Origin: Bacteroidota bacterium
Lineage (GTDB): Bacteria; Bacteroidota; Ignavibacteria; OLB7
Length of the DNA stretch: 64,000 nucleotides
Direction of reading: 5' to 3'
Assembly (NCBI GenBank): GCA_018266795.1
Contig: JAFDZV010000019.1
Span: forward strand, 90,901 to 154,900
Shown: piece by piece, positions 7,564 through 16,727 of the stretch
Layout: the number at the start of each line of letters is the position of its first letter
How positions within the stretch are numbered: position 1 is the stretch's first letter
Notes under the pieces: generated by a model
What the model was told of the DNA's origin: nothing
Databases searched by the model: none
Seen by the model: only the letters and a program-made list of their open reading frames with translations
Translations under genes and position numbers: made by a program

Positions 7564-8286
7564 ATGGGACGCGTAGCAGCACGACTCGAAGTTCTCAACG
7601 CAAAGACGCGGCAGGTGGAGCAGTCCTACGAGGTACAGTTCAACCCGACCGATCTCACCTTGAGCAAGACCGCACAGCTGGCGGAGATCGCGATCCCGGG
7701 CTTGGACTCGCCGGTGCTTCAGTTCATTCGCGGCGGTGCCGAGACCTTGAGCGTCGAGCTCTTCTTCGACACGACGGACTCCGGCATGTCCGGCTTCCTG
7801 ACGACGAGCGTGACGGACATGACCGACAAGTTCTACAGCCTGGTGAAGCAGAATCGCGACACGCATGCGCCGCCGATCGTGCGCTTCTCGTGGGGCGACA
7901 GCGCATCCTCCTCCGCGGACACCAGCAAGGCCGTATCGCAGGCGCCTTCCTGGTTCACCGGCGTGGTGGAGAGTGTGGAGCGGAAGTTCCTGCTCTTCAG
8001 TCCGGAGGGAACGCCGTTGCGCGCCCGGCTTACGCTGAAGATGAAGGAGTACAAGACGGTTGATCAGATGGTGGCCGATCTGAACTCCGCCGATCACACC
8101 AAGGCTCGCGTCTTCAAGCGTCGCGATCGTCTGGATCAGTTGTCGCAGCAGGAGTACGACACGCCGGCCGAGTGGCGCCGCATCGCCGACGAGAACGATC
8201 TGGACGATCCGCGTGCAATCCCGGCCGGCACCGTGCTGAAGGTGCCGCCGATGCGGATCGATTCGGCAACGCGGGGAGGGGAGTGA
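7564..8286 (+). CDS. eCIS tube-initiator/LysM protein (Afp7/Pvc7)
   Basis: A 240-residue protein of the contractile-injection-system tube family with a C-terminal LysM-like tail. N-terminal region: 'YEVQFNPTDLTLSKTAQLAE' and 'GGAETLSVELFFDTT', typical of Afp7-type proteins that connect the tube to the spike. C-terminal residues about 180-235: 'RRDRLDQLSQQEYDTPAEWR', then 'IADENDLDDPRAIPAGTVLKVP', a LysM fold as in T4 gp53-like baseplate proteins. Ribosome site AAGGAG 7 bases before the ATG. The stop overlaps the next start (TGATG). Confidence 0.92.
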   Translation: MGRVAARLEVLNAKTRQVEQSYEVQFNPTDLTLSKTAQLAEIAIPGLDSPVLQFIRGGAETLSVELFFDTTDSGMSGFLTTSVTDMTDKFYSLVKQNRDTHAPPIVRFSWGDSASSSADTSKAVSQAPSWFTGVVESVERKFLLFSPEGTPLRARLTLKMKEYKTVDQMVADLNSADHTKARVFKRRDRLDQLSQQEYDTPAEWRRIADENDLDDPRAIPAGTVLKVPPMRIDSATRGGE

Positions 8287-9518
8287 TGGCGGCAACCGCG
8301 TCGAAGGCAAGCCAGTACACGCCGATCTACAAGGGGCGCGATTTCTTCGTGCCGGCGTTCGAGGTGAAGATCAGCGGGCAGGATGTGCCGAAGAAGGTGC
8401 TGCACGACGTGATCGAGGTGCGCTACACGGACTCCGTGGACAAGTTCGACACGTTCGAGATCACGATCAACAACTGGGACGACGTGAACCGCGACTTCAA
8501 GTATACCGGGCCGCACGCGGGAGGGCAGGATCCGGATGGGCGCGACCGTCTGTTCGATCCCGGCAAGGAGATCGAGATCTGGATGGGCTACTTCTCGCCG
8601 ACCGATGCGGCGAGCCGCGACAAGGACAAGCCGGAGCCGCTGCGGCTGATGATGGCGGGGATCATCACGAAGCTCGCCCCGACCTTTCCGCCGGCCGGAC
8701 AGCCGACGTTGAAGATCAGCGGGCAGAACGCGCTGGTGAAGATGATCGCAAAGCAGAACACGCACACCTACAAGGCCGGCCTGAAGGACAGCCAGATCGC
8801 CAAGCAGATCGGCGACAGCGGTGCGCTGAAGATCGGCAACATGAAGATCGGCGTGAAGACGAACCCGCAGGCGATGCAGTCGGAGACCGAGAACGTGCAG
8901 CCGGTGATTCAGACGAATCAGTACGATATCCTCTTCCTCCTGCAGCTCGCCAAGAAGAACGACTACGACATCTACCTGGATAAGGAGGAGAGCGGCGGCA
9001 GCACGAACCTCTTCCTCAACTTCGGTCCCTCCGGCAAGGAGTCCACGAAGTACCTCCTCGAGTGGGGAAAGTCGCTCACGCAGTTCCAGCCCACGCTCAC
9101 CACGATGCGGCAGGTGAAGGAACTCACGGTGCGTGGCTGGGACATGAACGCGAAGAAGCCGATCAAGGAGACGGTGAAGCGGAGCGATATCAAGCCGCGC
9201 GGCATGAGCGATCTGGATCGCCTGTACGAACTGGAGCAGGGGTTCAGCGAGAAGTCCGAGATCGTGGTGAACGAACCGTTTCACAGTCCGGCGGAGGCCC
9301 GCAAGCGCGCCGAGGATCTGATGAAGAATCTGAACAAGTCGCTGGTGAAGGCGAAGGGGGCAACGATCGGCACACCGGATCTTCATGCCGGGCGCAGGAT
9401 CTACGTTGCCGGGCTGGGGCAGACGTTCGAGGGGGAATACTTCCTCACATCTACAACGCACACGATTGGCGCGAACGGGTACACGACGGACTTCGACGCG
9501 CGCATGGAGGAGACCTAG
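8286..9518 (+). CDS. eCIS spike hub protein, gp27-like (phage late control D / VgrG N-terminal half, Pvc8)
   Basis: A 410-residue protein; ATG at 8286 overlaps the preceding TGA by one base, indicating translational coupling. It resembles the gp27-like hub of VgrG/Afp8: 'YTPIYKGRDFFVPAFEVKIS', 'EVRYTDSVDKFDTFEITINN', 'FDPGKEIEIWMGY', 'QTNQYDILFLLQLAKKNDYD', then 'LTVRGWDMNAKKPI' and the closing 'YFLTSTTHTIGANGYTTDF'. The gp5-like needle half is not fused here; it is the next gene, 4 bases downstream. In Afp/PVC the two halves usually form one protein. Confidence 0.93.
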   Translation: MAATASKASQYTPIYKGRDFFVPAFEVKISGQDVPKKVLHDVIEVRYTDSVDKFDTFEITINNWDDVNRDFKYTGPHAGGQDPDGRDRLFDPGKEIEIWMGYFSPTDAASRDKDKPEPLRLMMAGIITKLAPTFPPAGQPTLKISGQNALVKMIAKQNTHTYKAGLKDSQIAKQIGDSGALKIGNMKIGVKTNPQAMQSETENVQPVIQTNQYDILFLLQLAKKNDYDIYLDKEESGGSTNLFLNFGPSGKESTKYLLEWGKSLTQFQPTLTTMRQVKELTVRGWDMNAKKPIKETVKRSDIKPRGMSDLDRLYELEQGFSEKSEIVVNEPFHSPAEARKRAEDLMKNLNKSLVKAKGATIGTPDLHAGRRIYVAGLGQTFEGEYFLTSTTHTIGANGYTTDFDARMEET

Positions 9519-9522
9519 TTCG

Positions 9523-10032
9523 ATGGACAATCGCATCTACGGAGTGGTGATCGGCATGGTGAAGAGCCTCGAGGATCCGGATAGTCTCGGACGCATTCAG
9601 TTGACCTTCCCCTGGATGTCCGACGACAACGAATCGCCATGGGCCCGCGTCGCGGTGCAGATGGCCGGCGAGGGGCGGGGCATGTGGTACATGCCGGAGT
9701 TGGAGGACGAGGTGCTGGTTGCCTTCGAGCATGGCGATCCGCAACATCCCTACGTGATCGGCTTCCTCTGGAACGGAAAGGACAAGCCGCCGACAACCAA
9801 CACGCGCCGCCGTCTGATCCACTCGCTGAACGGGCACGAGATCGAGATCTACGATCCCGACCCGAAGGATGGCGACAAGGGGTTCATCCGGATCAAGGAT
9901 GCGCACGGCAACAAGATCGAACTCTCGAACGCGACGCTCACGATCGAAGGCGTGGGCAATCTGCAGATCAACGCGCCCAACGTCACGATCAACAAACGGC
10001 TGGTGGCGCCGATCCCGGGAAAGCCGATCTGA
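9523..10032 (+). CDS. eCIS spike tip protein, gp5-like OB-fold (phage baseplate assembly protein V)
   Basis: A 169-residue protein starting MDNRIYGVVIGMVKSLEDPD. Residues about 1-85 are the gp5/VgrG OB fold ('GRIQLTFPWMSDDNESPWAR', 'GMWYMPELEDEVLVAFEHGD', 'YVIGFLWNGKDKPP'). The rest is a short beta-helix-like needle ('GFIRIKDAHGNKIELSNATL', then 'INAPNVTIN'), ending KRLVAPIPGKPI. It lies 4 bases after the hub gene. No PAAR-type cap gene is recognised nearby, so the needle may be capped differently. Confidence 0.93.
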   Translation: MDNRIYGVVIGMVKSLEDPDSLGRIQLTFPWMSDDNESPWARVAVQMAGEGRGMWYMPELEDEVLVAFEHGDPQHPYVIGFLWNGKDKPPTTNTRRRLIHSLNGHEIEIYDPDPKDGDKGFIRIKDAHGNKIELSNATLTIEGVGNLQINAPNVTINKRLVAPIPGKPI

Positions 10033-10140
10033 GCGGGATGACCCTCTCGAGCGGGCATCCCCGAGTTGCCGAAGGCTCGGTTCGCCGAGGAGCTGTTGTA
10101 TCCGGAGTAGCATAGAACATTCGCAAGGCAACCCTCGATC

Positions 10141-10938
10141 ATGGACTTTACCAAGGAAGTAGACCTGCCGCTCGGCATACCGTGCCTGGACTTCAAGATG
10201 CCCTCCATCGGCACGCTCCCCTCGATACCGTTGCCGGGCGGAGCGGAGATCAAGGCGCTGCAAAGCTTTGCCGACAGCATCCCGACGGACTGCAGTCTGA
10301 ACTTCAACATCATGCTGCAACTGGGGCCGCTGCTGGGAAGCATGGCGTGCCTGCTGAAGATCCTGAAGGTTGTCGGTCTGCTGGGGGAATTCTTCGGCGC
10401 CTTCGTCCCGATACCGAACCTGCCGAAGGCTGCGAGCGCGGCGGCGAACATCGTTCCGGCAATCGCCGATCTCGCCACCTGCATTCCGGCTCTGGCGATC
10501 ATCAGGATCGTGGAGATGATCAAGGCGATCATTCAGATCATCATCAAGATCATCAAGTGCGTGATCGATCAGATCATGAGCATCGTGAACATCCTCTCGC
10601 ACATCGATCTCTCGATCGCCTTCGGCAACCCGGCGCTGGACAGCGCGCTCAATTGCCAGAAGGACAACGCACAGACAACGCTGCAGAACATCATGGCGTT
10701 GATCGAGGCGCTGATGCCGATCATCATGATGATTCAGACGGTGGCGAGCATTGCCGGCATCACGCTGGATCCGCTTCCGGACCTCTCCGCGATGGTGAAC
10801 GTGAACGATCCGGAGGGAACGGTGGCCGCGCTCCAGGGAGCGATCACAACCTTCCAGCAGATCGACGCCGGCCTGAACCCGAACGATTATCTGACGCCGG
10901 ACACGCCTGCGCCGAGCGACTATACGGATATCGCGTAG
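10141..10938 (+). CDS. Highly hydrophobic protein of unknown function in the eCIS spike-baseplate interval
   Basis: A 265-residue protein I do not recognise. No signal peptide. Residues about 55-150 are strongly hydrophobic, with stretches such as 'LLGSMACLLKILKVVGLLGE' and 'RIVEMIKAIIQIIIKIIKCV'; a second hydrophobic stretch is near 180-205 ('IMALIEALMPIIMMIQTVAS'). The C-terminus is acidic and proline-containing. It occupies the place of the PAAR tip gene (Afp10/Pvc10) between spike and gp25. It could be a membrane-active tip-associated protein, a tube-lumen component, or a payload; none is proven. The ATG has no strong ribosome site. Confidence 0.6.
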   Translation: MDFTKEVDLPLGIPCLDFKMPSIGTLPSIPLPGGAEIKALQSFADSIPTDCSLNFNIMLQLGPLLGSMACLLKILKVVGLLGEFFGAFVPIPNLPKAASAAANIVPAIADLATCIPALAIIRIVEMIKAIIQIIIKIIKCVIDQIMSIVNILSHIDLSIAFGNPALDSALNCQKDNAQTTLQNIMALIEALMPIIMMIQTVASIAGITLDPLPDLSAMVNVNDPEGTVAALQGAITTFQQIDAGLNPNDYLTPDTPAPSDYTDIA

Positions 10939-10942
10939 GAGT

Positions 10943-11132
10943 ACTTGGAGCTTGGAGCTTGGTACTTGGGACGCTCGGCTGCGCCTCGCTGTAGTGCTTG
11001 GAGCTTGGAGCTTGGGACGCTCGGCTGCGCCTCGCTGTGGGACTTGGAGCATGGTGCGAAGTACAAAGAACGAAGCACCAAGAACCAAGAACCAAGAACA
11101 ACTGACTACTGACAACTAACTACGTACCCCAT
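10943..11132. repeat. Tandem low-complexity intergenic repeats (CTTGGAG units)
   Basis: Two near-identical units (10943-10992 and 10996-11038), each made of CTTGGAGCTTGGAGCTTGG followed by a shared GACGCTCGGCTGCGCCTCGC block. They are followed by AAGAACCAAGAACCAAG strings and an ACTGACTACTGACAACTAAC tail. A relative lies at 13620-13660 (TTGGTGCTTGGGTCTTGGTG). It is not coding. Confidence 0.7.
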
Positions 11133-11525
11133 ATGCCTCGCGAGTTTCTCGGAACAGGATGGAAGTTTCCCGTGCGTGTGAACGCGCGCGGCGGCCTCTC
11201 GTTCGTGAGCCACGAACAGGATATCGAGGAATCGATCTGGATCGTGCTCGGGACGGCAATGGGGGAGCGGCTGATGGAGCCGGCGTTCGGATGCGGCATT
11301 CACAACTATGTGTTCGCTCCGAACGATCCATCCACGCGCGGCGCCATTGCGCACGAGGTGCACAAGTCGCTGTCGGAGTATGAGCCGCGCATCATCGTGG
11401 AGAACGTTCGCGTGGAGTCGGTGGAAGGGGAGGAGAATCGCCTTCTGATCTATGTGGACTATCGCGTTCGCTCCAGCAACTCGAAGCGTAACATGGTCTA
11501 TCCATTCTATCTCACGGAGCCCTGA
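11133..11525 (+). CDS. eCIS baseplate wedge protein gp25-like (Afp9/Pvc9)
   Basis: A 130-residue gp25/GpW family protein, the baseplate wedge part that nucleates sheath assembly. Motifs: 'GTGWKFPVRVNARGGLSF', 'EQDIEESIWIVLGTAMGERL', 'PAFGCGIHNYVFAPND', 'SLSEYEPRIIVENVRVE'. The E-R-x-x-x-P-x-F/Y-G signature ('GERLMEPAFGCG') typical of gp25 is present. Its stop overlaps the next start by one base. No clear ribosome site before the ATG; the spacer upstream is a repeat array. Confidence 0.95.
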   Translation: MPREFLGTGWKFPVRVNARGGLSFVSHEQDIEESIWIVLGTAMGERLMEPAFGCGIHNYVFAPNDPSTRGAIAHEVHKSLSEYEPRIIVENVRVESVEGEENRLLIYVDYRVRSSNSKRNMVYPFYLTEP

Positions 11526-13609
11526 TGCCACTCGTAGCTCCCAACCTCGACGACAGGCGGTTTGCCGATCTGGTGGATGAAGCGAAGACGCTGATTCCGC
11601 GCTACACACCGGAGTGGACAGACCACAATCTCTCCGATCCCGGCATCACGATGATCCAGCTCTTCGCATGGCTGAGCGACATCGTGATCTACCGGCTCAA
11701 TCGCGTGCCGGACAGGCTCTACATCAAGTTCCTGCAGTTGATCGGCGTCACGCTGAAGCCGCCGGTGCCGGCGCGGGCGGAGCTTACGTTCACGCTCTCG
11801 AACGCAAATGTCTCCACGCTCGTGATCCCGAAAGGGACGCGCATCGGCACCGTTGCGCCCACGGCATCGCCCAGCATCTCCGCCCCGACAACGCTTCCGC
11901 AGGAGGAGCAGCAGGCGGTGGTCTTCGAGACGGACGAGGCATTGATTGCGATCGGTGCAACGATGAAGCGCGTTCAGGTGTACGACGGCGCCACCTACGT
12001 GGAGCGGACCACCGCGAACGATCCGCTGACGCAGCCCTACTATCCGTTCGGTTCGCTGGCGCGCGAGGGCTCGGCGCTCCTGATGGGCTTCAGCTCCACG
12101 GCGTTGTTCCCGACGGACGAGATCAACCTCTACGTGCGCGTCTACACCGATCCGAACGACATCGTTCCCTACACCTGCGCCGATTCAACCACCGTTCCCT
12201 CCGCCACCGTGGTATGGGAATACTGGGCCGGCACATCGTGGGAGAAGCTACGTGTGGTGAAGGATGAAACCATCGCCATCACCACGAGCGGCCACGTCTA
12301 TTTCACCGGGCCGAAGGATATCGCGAAGACGACGGTTGGCGCGGTGACGGACGAGGAGTTGTACTGGATCCGCGTGCGGCTTCAATCGTCGCAGTACGAG
12401 ATGGCGCCGCGCCTGGAGGCCGTGCTTACCAACACCGTGCGGGCAACCGCCGCGGTGACCACCGGCGACGAGGTTGCCGGCTCCAGCAACGGCACGGCCA
12501 ATCAGACCTTCCTCACCGCGAGCACGCCCATCTATGCAGGCGCCGTGCGTCCGCTGGAGGAGAGGCTGCTGGAGAAGAAGCGGCTGAAGGCCAATCCGCC
12601 GACGGAGGCGGAACAGGCCGTGCTGGACGATGCACTCCGGCTGCGCGAGTACGTGAAGGGGTTCCTCCTTGAGGTGCAGGAGGGAACGACCATCAGGCCG
12701 TGGGAGGAGGTGGAGGACTTCTACAACTCCGATCCCGATGACCTTCACTACACGCTGGATCGTTCCGCCGGCGAGATCCGTTTCGGCAACGGCACGCAGG
12801 GGCGCATCCCGCTTGCCGGCATCAACAACATCATCGCGCGCTACTATCGTTACGGCGGCGGCTCCAACGGCAATGCGGGCTACGGCACCATCACGGATCT
12901 GCGCGCCGGCATCAGCGGGCTTGGCGCGGTAACCAACTACTGGGTTGCCGAAGGGGGGGCGGACGAGGAGTCCGTGGAGGACGCGAAGGCGCGTGCACCG
13001 AAGGAGTTGAAGGCACGCGACCGCGCGGTGACCTCGCAGGACTTTGAGTTCCTCGCGCTGGAGGCGCCTGGCGTGCGTGTGCGCCGGGCGCATGCGATGC
13101 CGCTCTACCATCCGGATTTTCCCGGAACGCCGGTGCCGGGTGTGATCACGGTGATCGTGATTCCGGAGAGCGACGATCCGAAGCCGATCCCCAGCGAAGG
13201 GACGATGAAGACTGTCTGCGCCTATCTCAGCGCCCGGCGGTTGTTGACCACGGAGGTGCACGTCGCGCCGCCGAACTACCGTCTGGTGCGCGTGGAGGCA
13301 TCCGTTGTTGCGAAGGCCACGGCGGATCCCGCACAGTTGAAGACCACGATCGAGACGAAGCTCTCCGAATATCTCCATCCGCTCACCGGCGGCTCCGACG
13401 GCCTTGGCTGGCCGATGGGGGGGGCGGTGCTCTACTCGGAGATCTTCCGCGTGGTGTTGCAGGTGGACGGCGTGCAGATCGTGGAGAAGGTGAGCATCAG
13501 CATCGATGGCGAGCCGATTCCGGACTGTACCAACGCCGCGATCCCCGCCGATTACCTGGTCTACTCGGATGGTCATGACGTCACGGTGGTGTTTACCTCC
13601 ACTTCATGA
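11525..13609 (+). CDS. eCIS baseplate protein J-like (Afp11/Pvc11)
   Basis: A 694-residue baseplate-J family protein (T4 gp6 equivalent) that forms the baseplate wedge ring. N-terminus 'LVAPNLDDRRFADLVDEAKT' and 'PEWTDHNLSDPGITMIQLFA' are hallmark sequences of this family. The centre contains 'GEIRFGNGTQGRIPLAGINN' and 'GGGSNGNAGYGTITDLRAGI', and the C-terminal part 'ALEAPGVRVRRAHAMP' plus 'VHVAPPNYRLVRVEASVVAK'. ATG overlaps the gp25 stop (TGATG), so the two are probably coupled. Confidence 0.95.
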   Translation: MPLVAPNLDDRRFADLVDEAKTLIPRYTPEWTDHNLSDPGITMIQLFAWLSDIVIYRLNRVPDRLYIKFLQLIGVTLKPPVPARAELTFTLSNANVSTLVIPKGTRIGTVAPTASPSISAPTTLPQEEQQAVVFETDEALIAIGATMKRVQVYDGATYVERTTANDPLTQPYYPFGSLAREGSALLMGFSSTALFPTDEINLYVRVYTDPNDIVPYTCADSTTVPSATVVWEYWAGTSWEKLRVVKDETIAITTSGHVYFTGPKDIAKTTVGAVTDEELYWIRVRLQSSQYEMAPRLEAVLTNTVRATAAVTTGDEVAGSSNGTANQTFLTASTPIYAGAVRPLEERLLEKKRLKANPPTEAEQAVLDDALRLREYVKGFLLEVQEGTTIRPWEEVEDFYNSDPDDLHYTLDRSAGEIRFGNGTQGRIPLAGINNIIARYYRYGGGSNGNAGYGTITDLRAGISGLGAVTNYWVAEGGADEESVEDAKARAPKELKARDRAVTSQDFEFLALEAPGVRVRRAHAMPLYHPDFPGTPVPGVITVIVIPESDDPKPIPSEGTMKTVCAYLSARRLLTTEVHVAPPNYRLVRVEASVVAKATADPAQLKTTIETKLSEYLHPLTGGSDGLGWPMGGAVLYSEIFRVVLQVDGVQIVEKVSISIDGEPIPDCTNAAIPADYLVYSDGHDVTVVFTSTS

Positions 13610-13793
13610 GCGCGTTCGTGGTTGGTGCTTGGGTCTTGGTGCTTCGCAGGAGAGCGACAGCCGGTAGATCCATTGCCAGGCTCTACAGCGAGGCCGATGC
13701 CGTGGCATCGAGCCGAGCGATCGAAGAACGCGCCGGCCAATTCCCCCCGCCCCCTCCTGGGAAGAGAGGGAGAAGAATGCAAGAGGCATAGCA
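13610..13793 (+). other. Spacer with CTTGG-type linker and purine-rich leader
   Basis: 184 bases. The first third has the TTGGTGCTTGGGTCTTGGTG linker related to the repeats at 10943-11038. The end is purine-rich (GGAAGAGAGGGAGAAG) ahead of the 977-aa baseplate gene. No gene seen. Confidence 0.5.
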
Positions 13794-16727
13794 ATGGCAC
13801 AACAGGACGCAACGACATATCTGCTGCTGGACGGACATCAGGGTCTGAACCCGCGCGATGGCTGGCGTGTTGCAAGCGCGGCATCGCTGGAGGCCGGACC
13901 GGAGGGGCTGCGTCTGGCATCCGTGCCTCCGCTTCCGGTGCCGATCGCCGACGACGCGGGGACGTTCGCCGGCATGAAGAACCCCACCGGTGTTGCGATT
14001 GCACCGGACGGCTGCATCTACGTTGCCGACGGCGACCACGATTCGATTCTTCGCATCGTGCCGCGCGACGGCCTGCGGGCATGGGCGCACTACTTCCGCG
14101 TTGCCGGCGGCGCAAACGCGAACGATCGCTTCGTCTATCTCCCCTCCGCAACGCGTTTGGAGCGCTGGCCGCGCACCATCCGCACCACGCCCGCGGATGC
14201 AGTCGAGACGGAGGTGCTCTCAACGCAGGTCTGGGACGAGGAGAGCGCCCGACGTATCGTGTTACGATATATCGGCGCGGACGATCACGGCGGATGTTCA
14301 TGCGGTTGCAGCCACGCCTCCGCCGACGCTGCGGCCGGAAACACGAGCGCATCGGGTGGTTGCGGCTGCGGCAGCGGCAAGGCCGCGAAGTCCTCGGGCG
14401 GCTGCGGATGCGGCGCCTCGGGAAGCGCCGGCACGCCGCAGGCGGCTTCGTCCGGTGCATCGTCAGGTTCCGGCGGCTGCACGTGCGGATGCGCGTCCGA
14501 TCGGAACGTATCCGCCGCGAGCATCGAGAAGGAGTGGGAGGATTTCTACCCGGAGAACCTGGATGCAGGAACGTTGTGCGATACATCGCTTGCGCGCGTT
14601 CACTGCGTTGGTGGAACCGGAAGCGAACCGCGCCGGTTCAACGCTCCGCACGGCATCGTGATCTCGAAGAAGAACACGATGTACGTGGCCGATACGGGGA
14701 ACCATCGCATCCAATGCTTCGCACTCCACGGCTGGATGCTGCGCGAGATATGGGGCGCGCGCGCCGCGGCAACGGGCGCGCCGGCTGCAGGAGCCGGGCT
14801 CGGGGAATTCAACGAGCCATGGGATGTGACGCTGGATGCGAAGGGAAATCTGTACGTCGCCGACAGGAACAATCACCGTGTGCAGAAGCGCTGCTGCCGC
14901 ACCGGCCGGTTCGTTGCGTTCGACGGCACGGTCTATGCCGCCCGCTTCTTCCAGGTGCTCTACGGTTCCTTCGAGCAGAGCCGCTTCGTCTACATACCGG
15001 CCCTCGCGCGCGTCGAGCGGTGGCCCGGTGCTCCGGGAACGGTGCCGGCGGATAACAGCGGCATCACCGTTCTGAGTTTTGCGGCCGTAACGGTTGAACA
15101 GGCACGCGATGCGGTGCTGGAGTTCCTGAGCGCCGCCGGTTCGCGCGACATCCTCGTGGAATGGGATGGCGCCTACCCCGCGCAGCTTGGAAGCGATGCG
15201 GCATTCGGGCATCCCGAGCATCTCCTCTTCGATACGGCGAACCGCCTCTATGTGGTGGACGCGGATACTCCGCTCGTGAAGATGCTCGATACGGAAGGGC
15301 GTGTACTCGGGGAGATGACGTTTGCAAACCAGCTACCCGGAAGCTTCGAGCCGACGGCGGTGACGCTGGATGCGCAGGGACATCTCATGGTGGCAACGTC
15401 CGGCGGCCTGCATCGGTTCAGCATTCGCGGCGGCCGGTTTGGTACGAACCAGTTCGGCACGAAGCGGCATTCGGCGGCGCACGATTGCTCATGTGGAACT
15501 GCATGCGATGCCGGTGAAGTTGTTGCTGCGTGTGGCCGGGCGGGCGGCGGGGTGAAGTGGATCGCTCCGGACGCGGGCTTCCGGAAGAGCGGCACATATA
15601 TCTCCTCGCGACTGGACAGCGTGATCGACCGCTGCCAGTGGCATCGCATCGAAATCGACTTCGGCGAGATGCCCTCCGGTTCCTCGGTCACCGTCTGGAC
15701 ATACTCGTCGCAGCTGGAGCTTACCGATGCCGATGTCGCGCTGGTTGCCGACGAGGAGTGGCGTACGGGCCAGGTGAATGCCGATGACTTCCTGGTGCTG
15801 AGCGGCGCTGGACGATATCTCTGGCTGAAGATCGCGATCCAGGGGGACGGCCTTGCAACGCCGACCCTGCGCTCCATCATCGCGCACTATCCCCGCGTGA
15901 CCTACATGCAGTACCTGCCGGCGATCTATCAGGCCGATCCGGTTGGGAAGGACTTCATGGAACGCTTCCTCTCGATCTTCGAGACCGTGTTCTCGCGCAT
16001 CGAGACACGTGTGAGCGACCTGGTCCGCTATCTGGACCCGGACGGCGTGCCGGCGGATTTCCTTTCGTGGCTTGCCGGCTGGATCGACATGACGTTCCTG
16101 AGAACGTGGAGCGAGGCCACGCGGCGGTCGCTGCTGCGGCATGCGGCGGAGCTGTACCGCCTGCGGGGCACGCCGGAAGGGATGCGGCGGATGATCAAGC
16201 TGGCAACCGGGATCGACGTCCGCATTCAGGAAGGATTCCGCAGGCGCAACTGGCTGTTCCTGGCGCACAACGCCGGGCTTGGCCAGGACTCCGGCGTCTG
16301 GGGAGATGCGATTGTTCACCGCCTGCAACTGGACCAGTACTCCACCATCGGCGACTTCTCGCTCGTGAGCACGGGCGATCCGCTGCACGATCCCTTCCTC
16401 GTGTACGCGCACTCCTTCGCGGTGTACGTGGACGCAGCGGTTCTGAACGATCCGGATCAGGAGCGGATGCTCCGCTATCTCATCGAGCAGGAGAAGCCGG
16501 CGCACACCTCGTACACGCTCGAGAAGGTACAGCCCCGCTTCAGAGTGGGAGTGCAGGCAACGGTTGGTCTCGATACGAGCATCGGAACGTATCCAAGAGT
16601 TGTATTGAACGAATGCGCGACACTGGGATGCGATACCGTGCTCGGTGCCGCCCCGGAGGATAGAGGGCCTGCGGTATTGCGCGTTGGCGCACATGCCAGG
16701 CCGGGCGTTGACGCGGTGGTTGGTTAA
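13794..16727 (+). CDS. eCIS baseplate protein: NHL propeller, Cys/Gly-rich loop and tail-protein-I domain (Afp12/Pvc12 region)
   Basis: A 977-residue multidomain protein. NHL-type propeller blades lie about 55-95 and 260-370 ('MKNPTGVAIAPDGCIYVADG', 'FNEPWDVTLDAKGNLYVADR') and 460-540. A Gly/Ser/Cys-rich loop covers about 165-232 with ten cysteines in CxC pairs (CSCGC, GCGCG twice, CTCGC). An internal duplication is visible: 'RFVYLPSATRLERWP' (about 112) and 'RFVYIPALARVERWP' (about 397). From about 704 to 960 there is a phage-tail-protein-I-like domain ('YLPAIYQADPVGKDFMERFL', 'LYRLRGTPEGMRRMIKLATG'). The last part is a baseplate component; the propellers and Cys loop are additions that may project outward. 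Expression is probably coupled to the baseplate genes. Confidence 0.85.
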   Translation: MAQQDATTYLLLDGHQGLNPRDGWRVASAASLEAGPEGLRLASVPPLPVPIADDAGTFAGMKNPTGVAIAPDGCIYVADGDHDSILRIVPRDGLRAWAHYFRVAGGANANDRFVYLPSATRLERWPRTIRTTPADAVETEVLSTQVWDEESARRIVLRYIGADDHGGCSCGCSHASADAAAGNTSASGGCGCGSGKAAKSSGGCGCGASGSAGTPQAASSGASSGSGGCTCGCASDRNVSAASIEKEWEDFYPENLDAGTLCDTSLARVHCVGGTGSEPRRFNAPHGIVISKKNTMYVADTGNHRIQCFALHGWMLREIWGARAAATGAPAAGAGLGEFNEPWDVTLDAKGNLYVADRNNHRVQKRCCRTGRFVAFDGTVYAARFFQVLYGSFEQSRFVYIPALARVERWPGAPGTVPADNSGITVLSFAAVTVEQARDAVLEFLSAAGSRDILVEWDGAYPAQLGSDAAFGHPEHLLFDTANRLYVVDADTPLVKMLDTEGRVLGEMTFANQLPGSFEPTAVTLDAQGHLMVATSGGLHRFSIRGGRFGTNQFGTKRHSAAHDCSCGTACDAGEVVAACGRAGGGVKWIAPDAGFRKSGTYISSRLDSVIDRCQWHRIEIDFGEMPSGSSVTVWTYSSQLELTDADVALVADEEWRTGQVNADDFLVLSGAGRYLWLKIAIQGDGLATPTLRSIIAHYPRVTYMQYLPAIYQADPVGKDFMERFLSIFETVFSRIETRVSDLVRYLDPDGVPADFLSWLAGWIDMTFLRTWSEATRRSLLRHAAELYRLRGTPEGMRRMIKLATGIDVRIQEGFRRRNWLFLAHNAGLGQDSGVWGDAIVHRLQLDQYSTIGDFSLVSTGDPLHDPFLVYAHSFAVYVDAAVLNDPDQERMLRYLIEQEKPAHTSYTLEKVQPRFRVGVQATVGLDTSIGTYPRVVLNECATLGCDTVLGAAPEDRGPAVLRVGAHARPGVDAVVG

